Part shown: positions 16,558 through 24,266 of the stretch, in pieces
Layout: each line of letters starts with the position of its first letter
How positions within the stretch are numbered: the stretch's first letter is position 1
Origin: an uncultured Bacilli bacterium
GTDB lineage: Bacteria; Bacillota_I; Bacilli_A; RF39; UBA660
Length of the DNA: 40,932 bases
NCBI GenBank assembly: GCA_947626655.1
Contig: CANQTA010000007.1
Location: 1-40,932 of the forward strand
Direction of reading: 5' to 3'
The notes under the pieces: generated by a model
What the model was told of the DNA's origin: nothing
Databases searched by the model: none
What the model saw: the letters and a program-made list of their open reading frames with translations, nothing else
Program-made: the position numbers and the translations under genes

Positions 16558-17631
16558 ATGAAAAAGAAGTTAATAATTATTTTCGGATTGGTCTTAGCTG
16601 TATTTAGTATAACCTTTTTTACTTGTCAAAATTTCTTTGCTAATGCTTATGCCGAATCAGCTAATAATAAAAGTTTACAATCAACTAATAAAGATGAAGC
16701 TAAGAATAATGTTTCTAACGAAGTAGAGGATAATATCGAGGATGAAAATACGGAAATTCAAGATGAAAATAGTGTAAATACTAAAGAAATAGATAGTAAT
16801 ACAACTACTGAAGAGAAGACTGTTACCTCTAAAAAAGAGGAAAGTGTTGTTCCTAATCCGCCAGCTGAAAATGCGAAAAAAGCCGAAAAGAGTGAAGTTG
16901 ATATTCCAGAAAATACTACTCAAACGCCACCAAAAGTAATGGAAAATAATACTAATCAAAAAGAAGAAAATACTTCAAATGAGGAAACTAATATTGAAAC
17001 GAAGAAAGAAGAGACTACTAAAACTTTAGTCAAAACCGAAGATGTTAAAGAATTAGAACTTAAAAGTGAAAAATATGGTACCAAATTTTACACTGAACGT
17101 CATTATGAAGTAAAAATTTATAGTGATGGGACAACTGATAAAAAGTTAAGTTATACAATTACAACGGTTATGGATACTAGTGGCTTTAATGGGACAGCTG
17201 CTAGTATGTTAGAAGAAGCTAAAGCCTTAGTAGCAGAAAACATGGCCAAATATAATGAACTTCTAGCAATAGTTAATGGCTTTCGCGCTGAAAAAGGAGC
17301 AAGTCCTTTAGAATTAGATTATGATTTAACAGTAGCAGCTACCATAAGAGCAATGGAAATGGCTTATACAAACGATATGGATCATACGAGACCTAATGGT
17401 GGTAGTTGTTTTGATATTTTTACTGAATTAGGAGTAGCGCCAAAATCTATTGCTGGTGAGAATATTGCTGCCGGATATGGTAGTCCTACAGCAGTAGCCA
17501 ATGGTTGGAAAAATTCGCCAGGTCATTATAGTAATATGATAAATCCTAATTATACAAAAATTGGCTTAGGGATGATGAAATTGTCAGGAACAGATTATGG
17601 AACTTATTGGGCTCAAATGTTTACCAGTTAA
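16558..17631 (+). CDS. Secreted CAP-domain (SCP/PR1-like, YkwD type) protein
   Basis: A 357-aa exported protein. Residues 1-33 form a signal peptide or membrane anchor (KKKLIIIFGLVLAVFSITFF). Residues about 35-160 are low-complexity and rich in E, N, T and K, a flexible spacer suited to crossing the wall. A CAP domain fills residues about 225-357, with FRAEKGASPLELD, AMEMAYTNDMDHTRPNGG, GENIAAGYGSPTAVANGWKNSPGHYSNM and GTYWAQMF; the His, Glu and His expected in the CAP cavity are all there. AAAGGAG precedes the ATG. CAP proteins of bacteria have no agreed activity. Its place directly after ftsW, under its own candidate promoter, suggests an envelope role. Confidence 0.88.
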   Translation: MKKKLIIIFGLVLAVFSITFFTCQNFFANAYAESANNKSLQSTNKDEAKNNVSNEVEDNIEDENTEIQDENSVNTKEIDSNTTTEEKTVTSKKEESVVPNPPAENAKKAEKSEVDIPENTTQTPPKVMENNTNQKEENTSNEETNIETKKEETTKTLVKTEDVKELELKSEKYGTKFYTERHYEVKIYSDGTTDKKLSYTITTVMDTSGFNGTAASMLEEAKALVAENMAKYNELLAIVNGFRAEKGASPLELDYDLTVAATIRAMEMAYTNDMDHTRPNGGSCFDIFTELGVAPKSIAGENIAAGYGSPTAVANGWKNSPGHYSNMINPNYTKIGLGMMKLSGTDYGTYWAQMFTS

Positions 17632-17659
17632 ATGACATGATAATTAGGGGGAATAAATA

Positions 17660-18463
17660 ATGAATTATTATCAAATTTATGAAAATAATGAAGGAAAATA
17701 TTTGGCAATTAATGATCAAAAATTTAAAGAATTTATTGTTAATTTTAATAAACAAACTAAAATAATTAAATCAGATATCTTAGATGATTTTACTTCGCAA
17801 TATGTGGAATTATATTATCGAATAAGGTCTTTTGTGCTGACCAAATATCCTGAATATATAACTTTGTTTTATCAAATGCTTAACCAAGCTGGTTTTAATT
17901 TAGAAGATGAAATATTTTTAACTATGCGCATTATAGGTAGGGAATTAGAAACAAATATTTCTAAAGATTGGCAAGAATATTTATTATTATCACCATATAT
18001 TGATAATATCATGAGTCAAAATGGGAAGTTTATAATTAATAGTAAAGAATTTGGTGATTATGCTTTTTATCCTGCTTGTAATTATTTGCAAGATCCCGAA
18101 ATTCGCAATTTATTATTATGTTATTTAGGAAGCAATTATTGTCATCAATCTTCTTGGGAACTTATTAAACAACTTAATAATGCTAATTTAGTTACATTAT
18201 TAATGCCTTATTATTTTGTAGGTAATTATTATCACTCAGTAGTACGGGATGTTAATGGCTTTTATATTGATTTAGTAAATGGTTGTGTATATGATGAAAT
18301 GATGGGAGAAAAATTATTTTCTCAAAATATCGTTTCTGAGATTAGAAAAGAAGATTTAGAATTAAGACTTGATAAAGCTCAACAAGAAGAAAGTGCTGAA
18401 TCTAAAAACGCAGATTTACCTCCGGCTTTAGTTTTAGCATTACATAACCAAAGCCAAAAATAA
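17660..18463 (+). CDS. Unknown protein with a possible Cys-His-Asp catalytic triad
   Basis: I do not recognise a named family. The 267-aa protein has no signal peptide and no clear membrane helix. Its C-terminal half reads like a papain/transglutaminase-type fold: Cys161 at the start of a helix (NYCHQSSWELIKQL), then His192 before a strand (YYHSVVRD), a turn NGF, and Asp204 in FYIDLVNG. The order and spacing (about 31 and 12 residues) suit a Cys-His-Asp triad. The N-terminal 130 residues are helical and unassigned, and the last 30 are polar. AGGGGG precedes the ATG. It lies 28 bases after the CAP gene and is probably co-transcribed with it. The catalytic idea is inference from residue pattern only. 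Confidence 0.6.
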   Translation: MNYYQIYENNEGKYLAINDQKFKEFIVNFNKQTKIIKSDILDDFTSQYVELYYRIRSFVLTKYPEYITLFYQMLNQAGFNLEDEIFLTMRIIGRELETNISKDWQEYLLLSPYIDNIMSQNGKFIINSKEFGDYAFYPACNYLQDPEIRNLLLCYLGSNYCHQSSWELIKQLNNANLVTLLMPYYFVGNYYHSVVRDVNGFYIDLVNGCVYDEMMGEKLFSQNIVSEIRKEDLELRLDKAQQEESAESKNADLPPALVLALHNQSQK

Positions 18464-18507
18464 TAATATTTAGTATCATAAAAAATTGTCAAATCAATTA
18501 TAATTAA

Positions 18508-18536
18508 TTGATAAATAAAAATAGTTATGATATATT
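18508..18536 (+). promoter_or_regulatory. Promoter of the lemA operon
   Basis: TTGATA (18508-18513), 17 bp, TATATT (18531-18536). A palindrome TCAATTA-TAAT-TAATTGA (18494-18511) overlaps the -35 and could be an operator. Confidence 0.65.
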
Positions 18537-18560
18537 AACTGTAGAAAGAGAGTGATATTT

Positions 18561-19115
18561 ATGCCATGGTGGGCAATTTTATTAATCATTATTGTAGTTT
18601 TTTTAGTCGTATATGTTATAGGTGTTTATAATAGTCTTGTTTCTTTACGTAATAAGGTAAGAGATCAACTTAGTCAAATTGATGTAGAATTAAAAAGAAG
18701 ATTTGATTTAGTACCTAATTTAGTAGAAACAGTTAAAGGTTATGCTAAACATGAAAAAAGTACCTTAGAAGATGTCGTTAAAGCCAGAAATTCTTATGTT
18801 TCAGCAGATAGTGTAGAAGGTAAATTAGAGGCTGATGGGGAACTTACAAAAGCTATAAGTAAATTATTTGCTTTAACTGAAAGTTATCCAGATTTAAAAG
18901 CTAATGAGAATTTTATGCAACTCCAAAATGAACTTACTGAAATTGAACAAAAAATTGTTTATTCACGCCAATTTTATAATGATTCTGTATTAAAGTTAAA
19001 TAATAAAGTGGAAATGTTTCCATCAAATATTATTGCTAATATGTTTGGATTTAAAAAAGGCGATTTCTTCAAAGCTAATGATGAAGAAAGACAAAATGTT
19101 CAAGTTAAATTTTAA
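18561..19115 (+). CDS. lemA: LemA family protein
   Basis: LemA proteins are small membrane-anchored helical proteins of unclear function. This one has an N-terminal membrane helix (about residues 4-24) and the conserved core YNSLVSLRNKVRDQLSQIDV, then LKRRFDLVPNLVETVKGYAKHE, followed by long helices, ARNSY, and the C-terminal FYNDSVLKLNNKVEMFPSNIIANMFGF, all diagnostic. The start is ATG 18561, since GAGAGTG sits just before it and the in-frame GTG at 18552 lies within that site; this gives 184 aa. LemA next to a DUF2207 protein is a widespread pair, present here too, but with a terminator between the two genes. Confidence 0.93.
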   Translation: MPWWAILLIIIVVFLVVYVIGVYNSLVSLRNKVRDQLSQIDVELKRRFDLVPNLVETVKGYAKHEKSTLEDVVKARNSYVSADSVEGKLEADGELTKAISKLFALTESYPDLKANENFMQLQNELTEIEQKIVYSRQFYNDSVLKLNNKVEMFPSNIIANMFGFKKGDFFKANDEERQNVQVKF

Positions 19116-19135
19116 GGCATGTGAAATGCCTTTTT
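19114..19135 (+). terminator. Intrinsic terminator (attenuator) between lemA and the DUF2207 gene
   Basis: AAGGCAT (19114-19120) and ATGCCTT (19126-19132) with a GTGAA loop, followed by T's. The downstream gene begins only 16 bases later with no clear promoter of its own, so it probably depends on readthrough. Confidence 0.8.
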
Positions 19136-19150
19136 AAATAGGTGATTTAG

Positions 19151-20824
19151 ATGAAAATAAAGAATTATTTAGGTTTTTTGTTACTTGGTTTAATATCATT
19201 AGTTAAAGTATCAGCTAATGATATTAAAAGTATTAAGATGGATATTTATATTGATAATAATGGTAATGCTCAAATAACAGAAGTTTGGAATGCTAATTTA
19301 ACTAGTGGAACGGAAGGCTATAAACCATATTATAATTTAGGGAATTCTGATATTATAGATTATCAAGTAACGATGAATAATATTCCATTTACAACTAAAA
19401 ACTATTGGGATGTTGATGCCTCCTTTGATGAAAAGAGTTATAAAGCTGGGATAAATTATACTAGTGATAGCTATGAGTTATGTTTTGGAATAAGTAAATA
19501 TGGAAATAATACTTATACAATGGAATATACCATAACTGATTTTGTTACGAGAGCTAACGATGCTGATGTTGTTTATTGGACTTTAATACCTCATGATTTG
19601 TCTGATAAACCTGAGTCGGTTTATATAAAAATACATAGTGATTTTGCCTATGAAGATACTTTAGATGTTTGGGGTTATGGTTATGGTGATAGAAATAATG
19701 AAGGCTATGCTTATGTTTATGATGGCTATATAGAAATGACTAAAGAAGGGGCTTTAGATAGTGATGAATATATGGTAACATTAATAAAATTTCCGAAAGG
19801 CACCTTTAATACTAACAATATAATTGATGAGGATTTTGATTATTTTTATGATATGGCTGAAAGTGGGGCCATAAATTATCATAAAAAAACATTTTGGGAT
19901 TATATTTTAATAATATTTTCATTTATTTTTTCTTTTTTACCATATCTAGCAATATTTGTAATAGTTTGGACAATTATTAAAAATAGTAATAAATATGGTA
20001 CAAAGAGATTAAAGTTTAATAAAAATGCCAAAAAATTAAAAGATGTACCTTATTTTCGAGATTTACCATGTAATAAAGATATTTTTGCTGGATATTGGAT
20101 AAGTTGTCAATATAATTTAATAAAAAAACAAACTGATTTTTTGGGAGCAATTTTATTAAAATGGCTTAAAAATGGTAATATAGAAAATGTAACTGTACAA
20201 AGTAAATTTTTAAAGAAAGAAGAAAGGGCAATTAAATTAGTACATGCCAATAATTTATCGGCAGTAGAGTTAGAATTATATAATATGATGCTTAATGCTG
20301 CTGTCGATGGTACTTTAGAAAGTTACGAGTTTGAAAATTGGTGTAAGGACAATTACAGTAAAATATTGAATTGGTTTAATAAAGTTATTGATGATGTTAC
20401 TATGCAATATGTAGGTACTGGGTCTATAATTCAAAATCATAATACTTATGAAGTTACCGACGTTTTAGATAATACAGCTAAAGAAGTAGCTGGTTTGAAG
20501 AAATTTTTAGATGATTTTTCTAATATTAAGGAAAGAGAAGCAATTGAAGTTACTTTATGGGAAGAATATTTGATGTTTGCCCAAATATTTGGAATTGCTT
20601 CGAAAGTTGCGAAAGAATTTAAAAAATTATATCCTGATGTAATTACGGAAGAATATTATAATGATATAATGTTTATTCATACCATTTCTTATGAGAGCGT
20701 TAAAGCTGCAAGTGTGGCCAAATCAAGAGCTGAATCTTATTCATCCGGTGGTGGTGGATTTTCATCTGGTGGCGGAGGCGGCGGTTCCTTTGGTGGCGGC
20801 GGAGGCGGTGGCGGTTTCCGCTAA
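19151..20824 (+). CDS. DUF2207 domain membrane protein with Gly-rich tail
   Basis: A 557-aa protein with a signal peptide (residues 1-22, ending VSA), an outside beta-rich DUF2207 domain (about 25-235, with YIDNNGNAQITEVWNANLTSG near its start), a membrane hairpin (about 249-275), a cytoplasmic region, and a C-terminal tail of Gly, Ser and Phe repeats that ends GGGGFR. These features match the family found beside LemA. The Gly-rich tail is coded at 20745-20820 and is more GC-rich than the surroundings simply because of GGN codons. Function is unknown; envelope stress or wall-related roles have been suggested for the LemA pair. A ribosome binding site TAGGTG precedes the ATG. Confidence 0.88.
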   Translation: MKIKNYLGFLLLGLISLVKVSANDIKSIKMDIYIDNNGNAQITEVWNANLTSGTEGYKPYYNLGNSDIIDYQVTMNNIPFTTKNYWDVDASFDEKSYKAGINYTSDSYELCFGISKYGNNTYTMEYTITDFVTRANDADVVYWTLIPHDLSDKPESVYIKIHSDFAYEDTLDVWGYGYGDRNNEGYAYVYDGYIEMTKEGALDSDEYMVTLIKFPKGTFNTNNIIDEDFDYFYDMAESGAINYHKKTFWDYILIIFSFIFSFLPYLAIFVIVWTIIKNSNKYGTKRLKFNKNAKKLKDVPYFRDLPCNKDIFAGYWISCQYNLIKKQTDFLGAILLKWLKNGNIENVTVQSKFLKKEERAIKLVHANNLSAVELELYNMMLNAAVDGTLESYEFENWCKDNYSKILNWFNKVIDDVTMQYVGTGSIIQNHNTYEVTDVLDNTAKEVAGLKKFLDDFSNIKEREAIEVTLWEEYLMFAQIFGIASKVAKEFKKLYPDVITEEYYNDIMFIHTISYESVKAASVAKSRAESYSSGGGGFSSGGGGGGSFGGGGGGGGFR

Positions 20825-20867
20825 AAAGTCAATAGCTATTGTTAATTTTTGGTAAAATAGCCCGAAT

Positions 20868-20909
20868 ATTTTGACATAATTTGACATAAACTTAAATATA
20901 TGCTATAAT
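20868..20909 (+). promoter_or_regulatory. Consensus promoter with tandem TTGACAT motif (copy 2) before the SleB-like gene
   Basis: TTGACATAA occurs at 20871 and again at 20881. The second copy is the -35 of a perfect promoter: TTGACA (20881-20886), 17 bp, TGC-TATAAT (20901-20909). The segment 20868-20887 matches the reverse complement of the motif before mraY at 19 of 20 bases. Confidence 0.8.
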
Positions 20910-20934
20910 TATTTTGTTATTCAGGGGGATAATG

Positions 20935-21588
20935 ATGAATAATTTAGTTGATAGTACATATCACCTCCGCAAGTTGTGGAGGGGTGTCAAAAAAACAATT
21001 TTAAAATATAATGTCGGTTATTTAGTATTACCAATAATCTATTTAATAGTTATTATGATTGTCGTTCCAACATCAAAAGAAATAGTCAATATGGTTAAAG
21101 TAACTAAGATGGATTCTTATACGGTTACAAGAATAACTAAAGAAGATAAAAAAGATATTATTTTAGATCGTTTTTCATTAACTGATGAACAATTTAAAGT
21201 AATTGTTGGAGTTACCTTAGCTGAAGCTGAGTACAATTCCTATGAAGATAGTTATGCAGTTATAAATACCATTTATAATCGTATTCATAGTAAAAGTTGG
21301 GTAAAATCAATTGAAAATAAATTTGGTAAAGATAAAGGTAAAAGTTTATATTATCAAGTAATTTCACCTAATCAGTTTACGGTTTATCAAAGTGGTAGTT
21401 ATAAAAAATATATGGATGATACTGAAAGTGTTGGTTATAATGCGATTATTGATTTCTTATTTACGGAAAAAATAATGCATAATTATTTATCATTTCGTTC
21501 TAATCATATTAAAGTGGCTGGTAGTGAGTCATATAGTTTAAAAGGAAATAATTATTTTAATGTTTTATTAGATGAAAATAGAGTATAG
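20935..21588 (+). CDS. Membrane-anchored SleB-like cell wall hydrolase
   Basis: A 217-aa protein with an N-terminal cytoplasmic stretch, a membrane helix near residues 32-50 (VLPIIYLIVIMIVVP), and an outside domain resembling the SleB/Hydrolase_2 lytic enzyme fold: the catalytic-type Glu in TLAEAEYNSYEDSYAVINTI, YNRI, then SPNQFTVYQSGSY and the C-terminal HNYLSFRS and GNNYFNVL. SleB enzymes cut peptidoglycan glycan strands, classically in spore germination, but the family also has vegetative members. The start is ATG 20935, 6 bases after AGGGGG; 20932 is too close. A GC-rich hairpin with a 16S-tail-like ATCACCTCC follows at 20960-20986. The TTGACAT box and consensus promoter suggest strong, regulated expression. 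Confidence 0.78.
   Translation: MNNLVDSTYHLRKLWRGVKKTILKYNVGYLVLPIIYLIVIMIVVPTSKEIVNMVKVTKMDSYTVTRITKEDKKDIILDRFSLTDEQFKVIVGVTLAEAEYNSYEDSYAVINTIYNRIHSKSWVKSIENKFGKDKGKSLYYQVISPNQFTVYQSGSYKKYMDDTESVGYNAIIDFLFTEKIMHNYLSFRSNHIKVAGSESYSLKGNNYFNVLLDENRV
20960..20986 (+). promoter_or_regulatory. GC-rich hairpin with anti-Shine-Dalgarno sequence in the SleB-like gene
   Basis: CCTCCGC (20964-20970) pairs with GTGGAGG (20976-20982) around AAGTT. ATCACCTCC at 20960-20968 equals the bacterial 16S rRNA 3' tail and could instead pair with this gene's own GGGGG ribosome binding site at 20924-20928. Confidence 0.45.
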
Positions 21589-21611
21589 ATTACTATACTC
21601 TAGAATAATTG

Positions 21612-21647
21612 CAAATAGGTAAAATTTTTACTTATTTGTTTTTTTTT
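21612..21647 (+). terminator. Terminator of the SleB-like gene
   Basis: CAAATAGGTAAAA and TTTTACTTATTTG pair across 21612-21638, followed by a run of nine T's. A further perfect hairpin, GAGTATAG-ATTA-CTATACTC (21581-21600), overlaps the stop codon. Confidence 0.85.
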
Positions 21648-21668
21648 GCTAAATTTTTAATATACAAT

Positions 21669-22583
21669 TTAAAGCCTGTTAGCATTGCTAAAATTCATTT
21701 TGGCTATTTTATTTAAAGTTTCAAATCCTAAATTTTCAATTACTTCTTTGGCTATTTTATCGACATTAGTACCAGCACCTTTAGGAAGAGGAATATGAAC
21801 TAAATCAGATAATTCATCCATTTTTTGTAAAAATTTATAACGACTGATAATTGAAGCACACGCCACACTTAAAACTTGATCTTCCGCTTTAGTCATAAAA
21901 GTAATATGCATAACCTTATCAGGAATTTCTTTTAAATAATTATAATAATTATCGGGGCTACAAAATTCATCGACAACTATTTTGGCATAGTTATAATTTC
22001 TATTTTTCATAGTTAATAAAGCTTTATTATGTAAGATAGCTTTTAATTTGTTCATATTCATATTTTTATTATAGTGTTTATTATAAGTTTCGTTATCTAA
22101 AATTGTTGTTACATAAGGTATTTTTGCCATAATTTTCGGAGCAATTTCTTTAATTTTTTGATCAGTTAATTTTTTTGAATCTCTAACTCCTAATTCTTTT
22201 AAAAAATCAAAATCTTTAGTTGATACAAAAGTTGCAGTTACAACAATAGGGCCAAAAAAATCACCAGTTCCAACTTCATCAGAACCAATCGTAGCAAGTT
22301 CCATAAATTCGGCCTTTTCCTTCGGCTTTTCTTTAGTCTCTGTCCCATCTAAATTGATAATCCGCTTATTTAATTTCTTTTCTAGATCAATCCATATCCC
22401 AGCATCAATGTCAGCAGATGTACCTTGAAACATAATTTTGCCACTTTGGTACATAGTAATAGTAGTGTCCTCTTCTTGAGCTTGGAAGATGGCATAAGGT
22501 GGGGTTTTCTCTTTCCTTAAATCTTTATAATAATCAATAATTTTATTTTTCAAATTATCTGAAACTTTAAAAACAATCGTCAT
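21669..22583 (-). CDS. rnhC: Ribonuclease HIII
   Basis: RNase HIII cuts RNA in RNA-DNA hybrids. The protein has the N-terminal TBP-like domain of this family (through about residue 85, with GIWIDLEKKLNKRI), then the catalytic domain with IGSDEVGTGDFFGPIVV carrying the Asp-Glu pair, VRDSKKLTDQKI, IVVDEFCSP and the C-terminal SVACASIISRYKFL. Length 304 aa is normal. On the minus strand GAGGTG lies 5 bases before ATG 22583; the upstream GTG at 22595 is inside the ribosome binding region. It is the only minus-strand gene in the window, divergent from cvpA, an order also common in Bacillus relatives (rnhC beside cvpA). Confidence 0.95.
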   Translation of the reverse strand: MTIVFKVSDNLKNKIIDYYKDLRKEKTPPYAIFQAQEEDTTITMYQSGKIMFQGTSADIDAGIWIDLEKKLNKRIINLDGTETKEKPKEKAEFMELATIGSDEVGTGDFFGPIVVTATFVSTKDFDFLKELGVRDSKKLTDQKIKEIAPKIMAKIPYVTTILDNETYNKHYNKNMNMNKLKAILHNKALLTMKNRNYNYAKIVVDEFCSPDNYYNYLKEIPDKVMHITFMTKAEDQVLSVACASIISRYKFLQKMDELSDLVHIPLPKGAGTNVDKIAKEVIENLGFETLNKIAKMNFSNANRL

Positions 22584-22669
22584 TTTACACCTCACAATAA
22601 AATTTTAACATATTATTCTTTATTTTTCATTACAATTATAATATAATTTAATATAAGGAGATGATTTAG

Positions 22670-23398
22670 ATGGGTACAGTAGTAGATATTTTAATTATAA
22701 TCTTTGTGCTTTTAGGAGCATTAGCCGGTTGGAAGAAAGGTCTTATTAAATCACTAGTTAGTTTAATTGGTTTAATCGCCGTTGTCATAATTAGTTATTC
22801 ATTAAGATATAGTTTAGCAGAATTTTTAATCGATAAGTTACCGTTCTTTAATTTTGCTGGTTTTGAAGGCCTAACTGCTATCAATATTTTAGTATATAAT
22901 GTAATATCGTTTATAGTAATCTTTGTTATTTTATATTGTGTTTTAAATATTGTTATTGCTGTAACAGGATTTATTGATACATTATTAAAATTTACTGTAA
23001 TATGGATATTACCATCTAAAATTGGTGGCGCTATCGTTGGCTTCTTAGAAGCATGGGTATTTGTATTTGTAGTTCTTTTTGCTTTAGCCTCATTTAATGT
23101 AACTGCTAATTTTATTATCGATAGTAAAGGAGCAAATATTGTATTTGATTATACACCGATAATTGGTAATTATTTATATGGCACTACTAATGGAGCTAGA
23201 GATATTTATAAAGGTATAAAAGAATTACAAGCAGATGAAACTAAAACTACTCGTGATGTTAATTTATATATTCTACAAACTGAGATAAGCTATGGTTTAA
23301 TTACTAAAGAAAAAGCTCAAGAGTTAGTAGATATAGGCAAAATTGATCTTGGTGATGTGCAATTTAGTAAAAAGGATGCCTTATGGTTAAATATTTAG
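22670..23398 (+). CDS. CvpA family membrane protein
   Basis: A 242-aa membrane protein with four helices near residues 3-20, 28-48, 65-100 and 115-145, beginning with the family pattern VVDILIIIFVLLGALAGWKKGLIKSLVSL (described in parts: the GWKKGLIKSL segment at about 22-31 is diagnostic). The C-terminal 80 residues are soluble and helical. CvpA was named for colicin V production in E. coli but its general role is unknown. AAGGAG precedes the ATG. Its last 16 bases overlap the thioredoxin gene, so the two are translationally coupled. AT-rich TATAAT-like sequences lie at 22637-22647 but without a convincing -35. Confidence 0.88.
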   Translation: MGTVVDILIIIFVLLGALAGWKKGLIKSLVSLIGLIAVVIISYSLRYSLAEFLIDKLPFFNFAGFEGLTAINILVYNVISFIVIFVILYCVLNIVIAVTGFIDTLLKFTVIWILPSKIGGAIVGFLEAWVFVFVVLFALASFNVTANFIIDSKGANIVFDYTPIIGNYLYGTTNGARDIYKGIKELQADETKTTRDVNLYILQTEISYGLITKEKAQELVDIGKIDLGDVQFSKKDALWLNI

Positions 23399-23694
23399 AA
23401 AAAGAAGAAGAATTTGATGATTTAACTGCTAAAGGTATAATTTTAGTTGATTTCTATACTGAATGGTGTGGTCCTTGTAAAATGCTAGCAAGTATCTTAA
23501 ATGAGATAGATTATATGGAAGTTTTGAAGGTTGATGCTGATAAATTCCCACATTTAGCAATGAAATTTGGCATTATGAGTGTTCCAACTTTATGTTTTTA
23601 TAAAGAAGGCTTAATGATGCAAAAAGAAATTGGTTATAGGACTCCGGAAGAAATTAAAAATATCTATAATAAAATAAGTGGTCAAATAGAGTAA
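23383..23694 (+). CDS. Thioredoxin-like protein
   Basis: A 103-aa cytoplasmic thioredoxin fold protein with the redox-active WCGPC motif (about residues 28-32) in DFYTEWCGPCKML, the cis-proline segment SVPTLCFYKEG (about 66-76), and the usual strand-helix order. It would reduce protein disulfides. Start ATG 23383 lies inside the end of cvpA, with GGATG about 8 bases upstream as a weak ribosome binding site. The final helix is coded by bases that also form the terminator stem at 23676-23705. It may be the main thioredoxin or an accessory one; sequence alone does not tell. Confidence 0.92.
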   Translation: MVKYLEKEEEFDDLTAKGIILVDFYTEWCGPCKMLASILNEIDYMEVLKVDADKFPHLAMKFGIMSVPTLCFYKEGLMMQKEIGYRTPEEIKNIYNKISGQIE

Positions 23695-23705
23695 CCACTT
23701 TTTTA
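23676..23705 (+). terminator. Terminator overlapping the end of the thioredoxin gene
   Basis: AAGTGGT (23676-23682) pairs with ACCACTT (23694-23700), followed by T's to 23705. The stem includes the stop codon region. Confidence 0.8.
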
Positions 23706-23746
23706 TTTAGTAAATCTTAAAAAGTACTGTAATAGTTTAATTTATA

Positions 23747-23755
23747 TGTTATAAT
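23747..23755 (+). promoter_or_regulatory. Extended -10 promoter of the small membrane protein gene
   Basis: TGTTATAAT (23747-23755) with a weak CTGTAA at -35 (23727-23732), 17 bp apart. Confidence 0.5.
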
Positions 23756-23774
23756 ATAAAATAGGAGTAAAAAT

Positions 23775-24182
23775 ATGAAGTGGAGAAAGATAATATTAAT
23801 AATATTAGCAGTATTAATAATTGGATTATTGATATTATATTTAAGTCGGAACCGGATTCATTATAATTTAAAAAAGATCGATAAAGATAAAATAGTGAGT
23901 ATAAATGTCGAAAAAGATAAAAATGGTTTATTAATAAGCGCTAGTCAAGATATTGAAAAAATTTATAATAGTTTATTTAGTGAAGAAAGAACTTCTCATT
24001 TAAAAAATAAAAATTTGGCTCGTAATGCGATAATTATAATTAAATTTTATTATGAAAGTAAAGAAGCTGGTGCTTATTATTTATATGAAAATAATGATAA
24101 ATATTATTTAGAAGATATTTATAATGTAATGTATGAAATAACTAAACAAGATTATGAATTAGTAAATTCTTATTTAAAGTGA
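23775..24182 (+). CDS. Small membrane-anchored protein of unknown function
   Basis: I do not recognise a family. The 135-aa protein has an N-terminal helix (about residues 5-23, IILIILAVLIIGLLILYL) followed by a soluble domain of about 110 residues with alternating strands and helices (DKIVSINVEKDKNGLLIS, then ARNAIIIIKFYYES and YYLYENNDKYYLEDIY). A single N-terminal helix with lysines before it suggests an inside N-terminus and the domain outside the cell. It has its own promoter and terminator, so it is a single-gene unit. TAGGAG precedes the ATG. It ends in TGA, which supports the standard bacterial code. Confidence 0.7.
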   Translation: MKWRKIILIILAVLIIGLLILYLSRNRIHYNLKKIDKDKIVSINVEKDKNGLLISASQDIEKIYNSLFSEERTSHLKNKNLARNAIIIIKFYYESKEAGAYYLYENNDKYYLEDIYNVMYEITKQDYELVNSYLK

Positions 24183-24203
24183 TCGAATATAAATCGCTTT
24201 TTT
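24176..24203 (+). terminator. Terminator after the small membrane protein gene
   Basis: AAAGTGAT (24176-24183) pairs with ATCGCTTT (24193-24200), one G-U pair, then T's. It overlaps the TGA stop. Confidence 0.78.
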
Positions 24204-24217
24204 AATGCAAAATTTTC

Positions 24218-24246
24218 TTGACATACAATTGTTTGTTTGATAGAAT
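24218..24246 (+). promoter_or_regulatory. Promoter of the MBL-fold hydrolase gene
   Basis: TTGACA (24218-24223), 17 bp, TGA-TAGAAT (-10 at 24241-24246). Confidence 0.8.
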
Positions 24247-24266
24247 TAGGTTAACAAGGAGGAGCT

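Noticed and set aside
20745-20820. GC-rich short repeats resembling a CRISPR or microsatellite
   Set aside because: They are Gly/Ser codons of the Gly-rich tail of the DUF2207 protein, a normal trait of that family. No CRISPR array is seen anywhere in the window.
24180-24182. Mycoplasma genetic code (TGA as Trp)
   Set aside because: TGA ends full-length genes at 14311 and 24180, and Trp is written TGG throughout, so the standard bacterial code fits.
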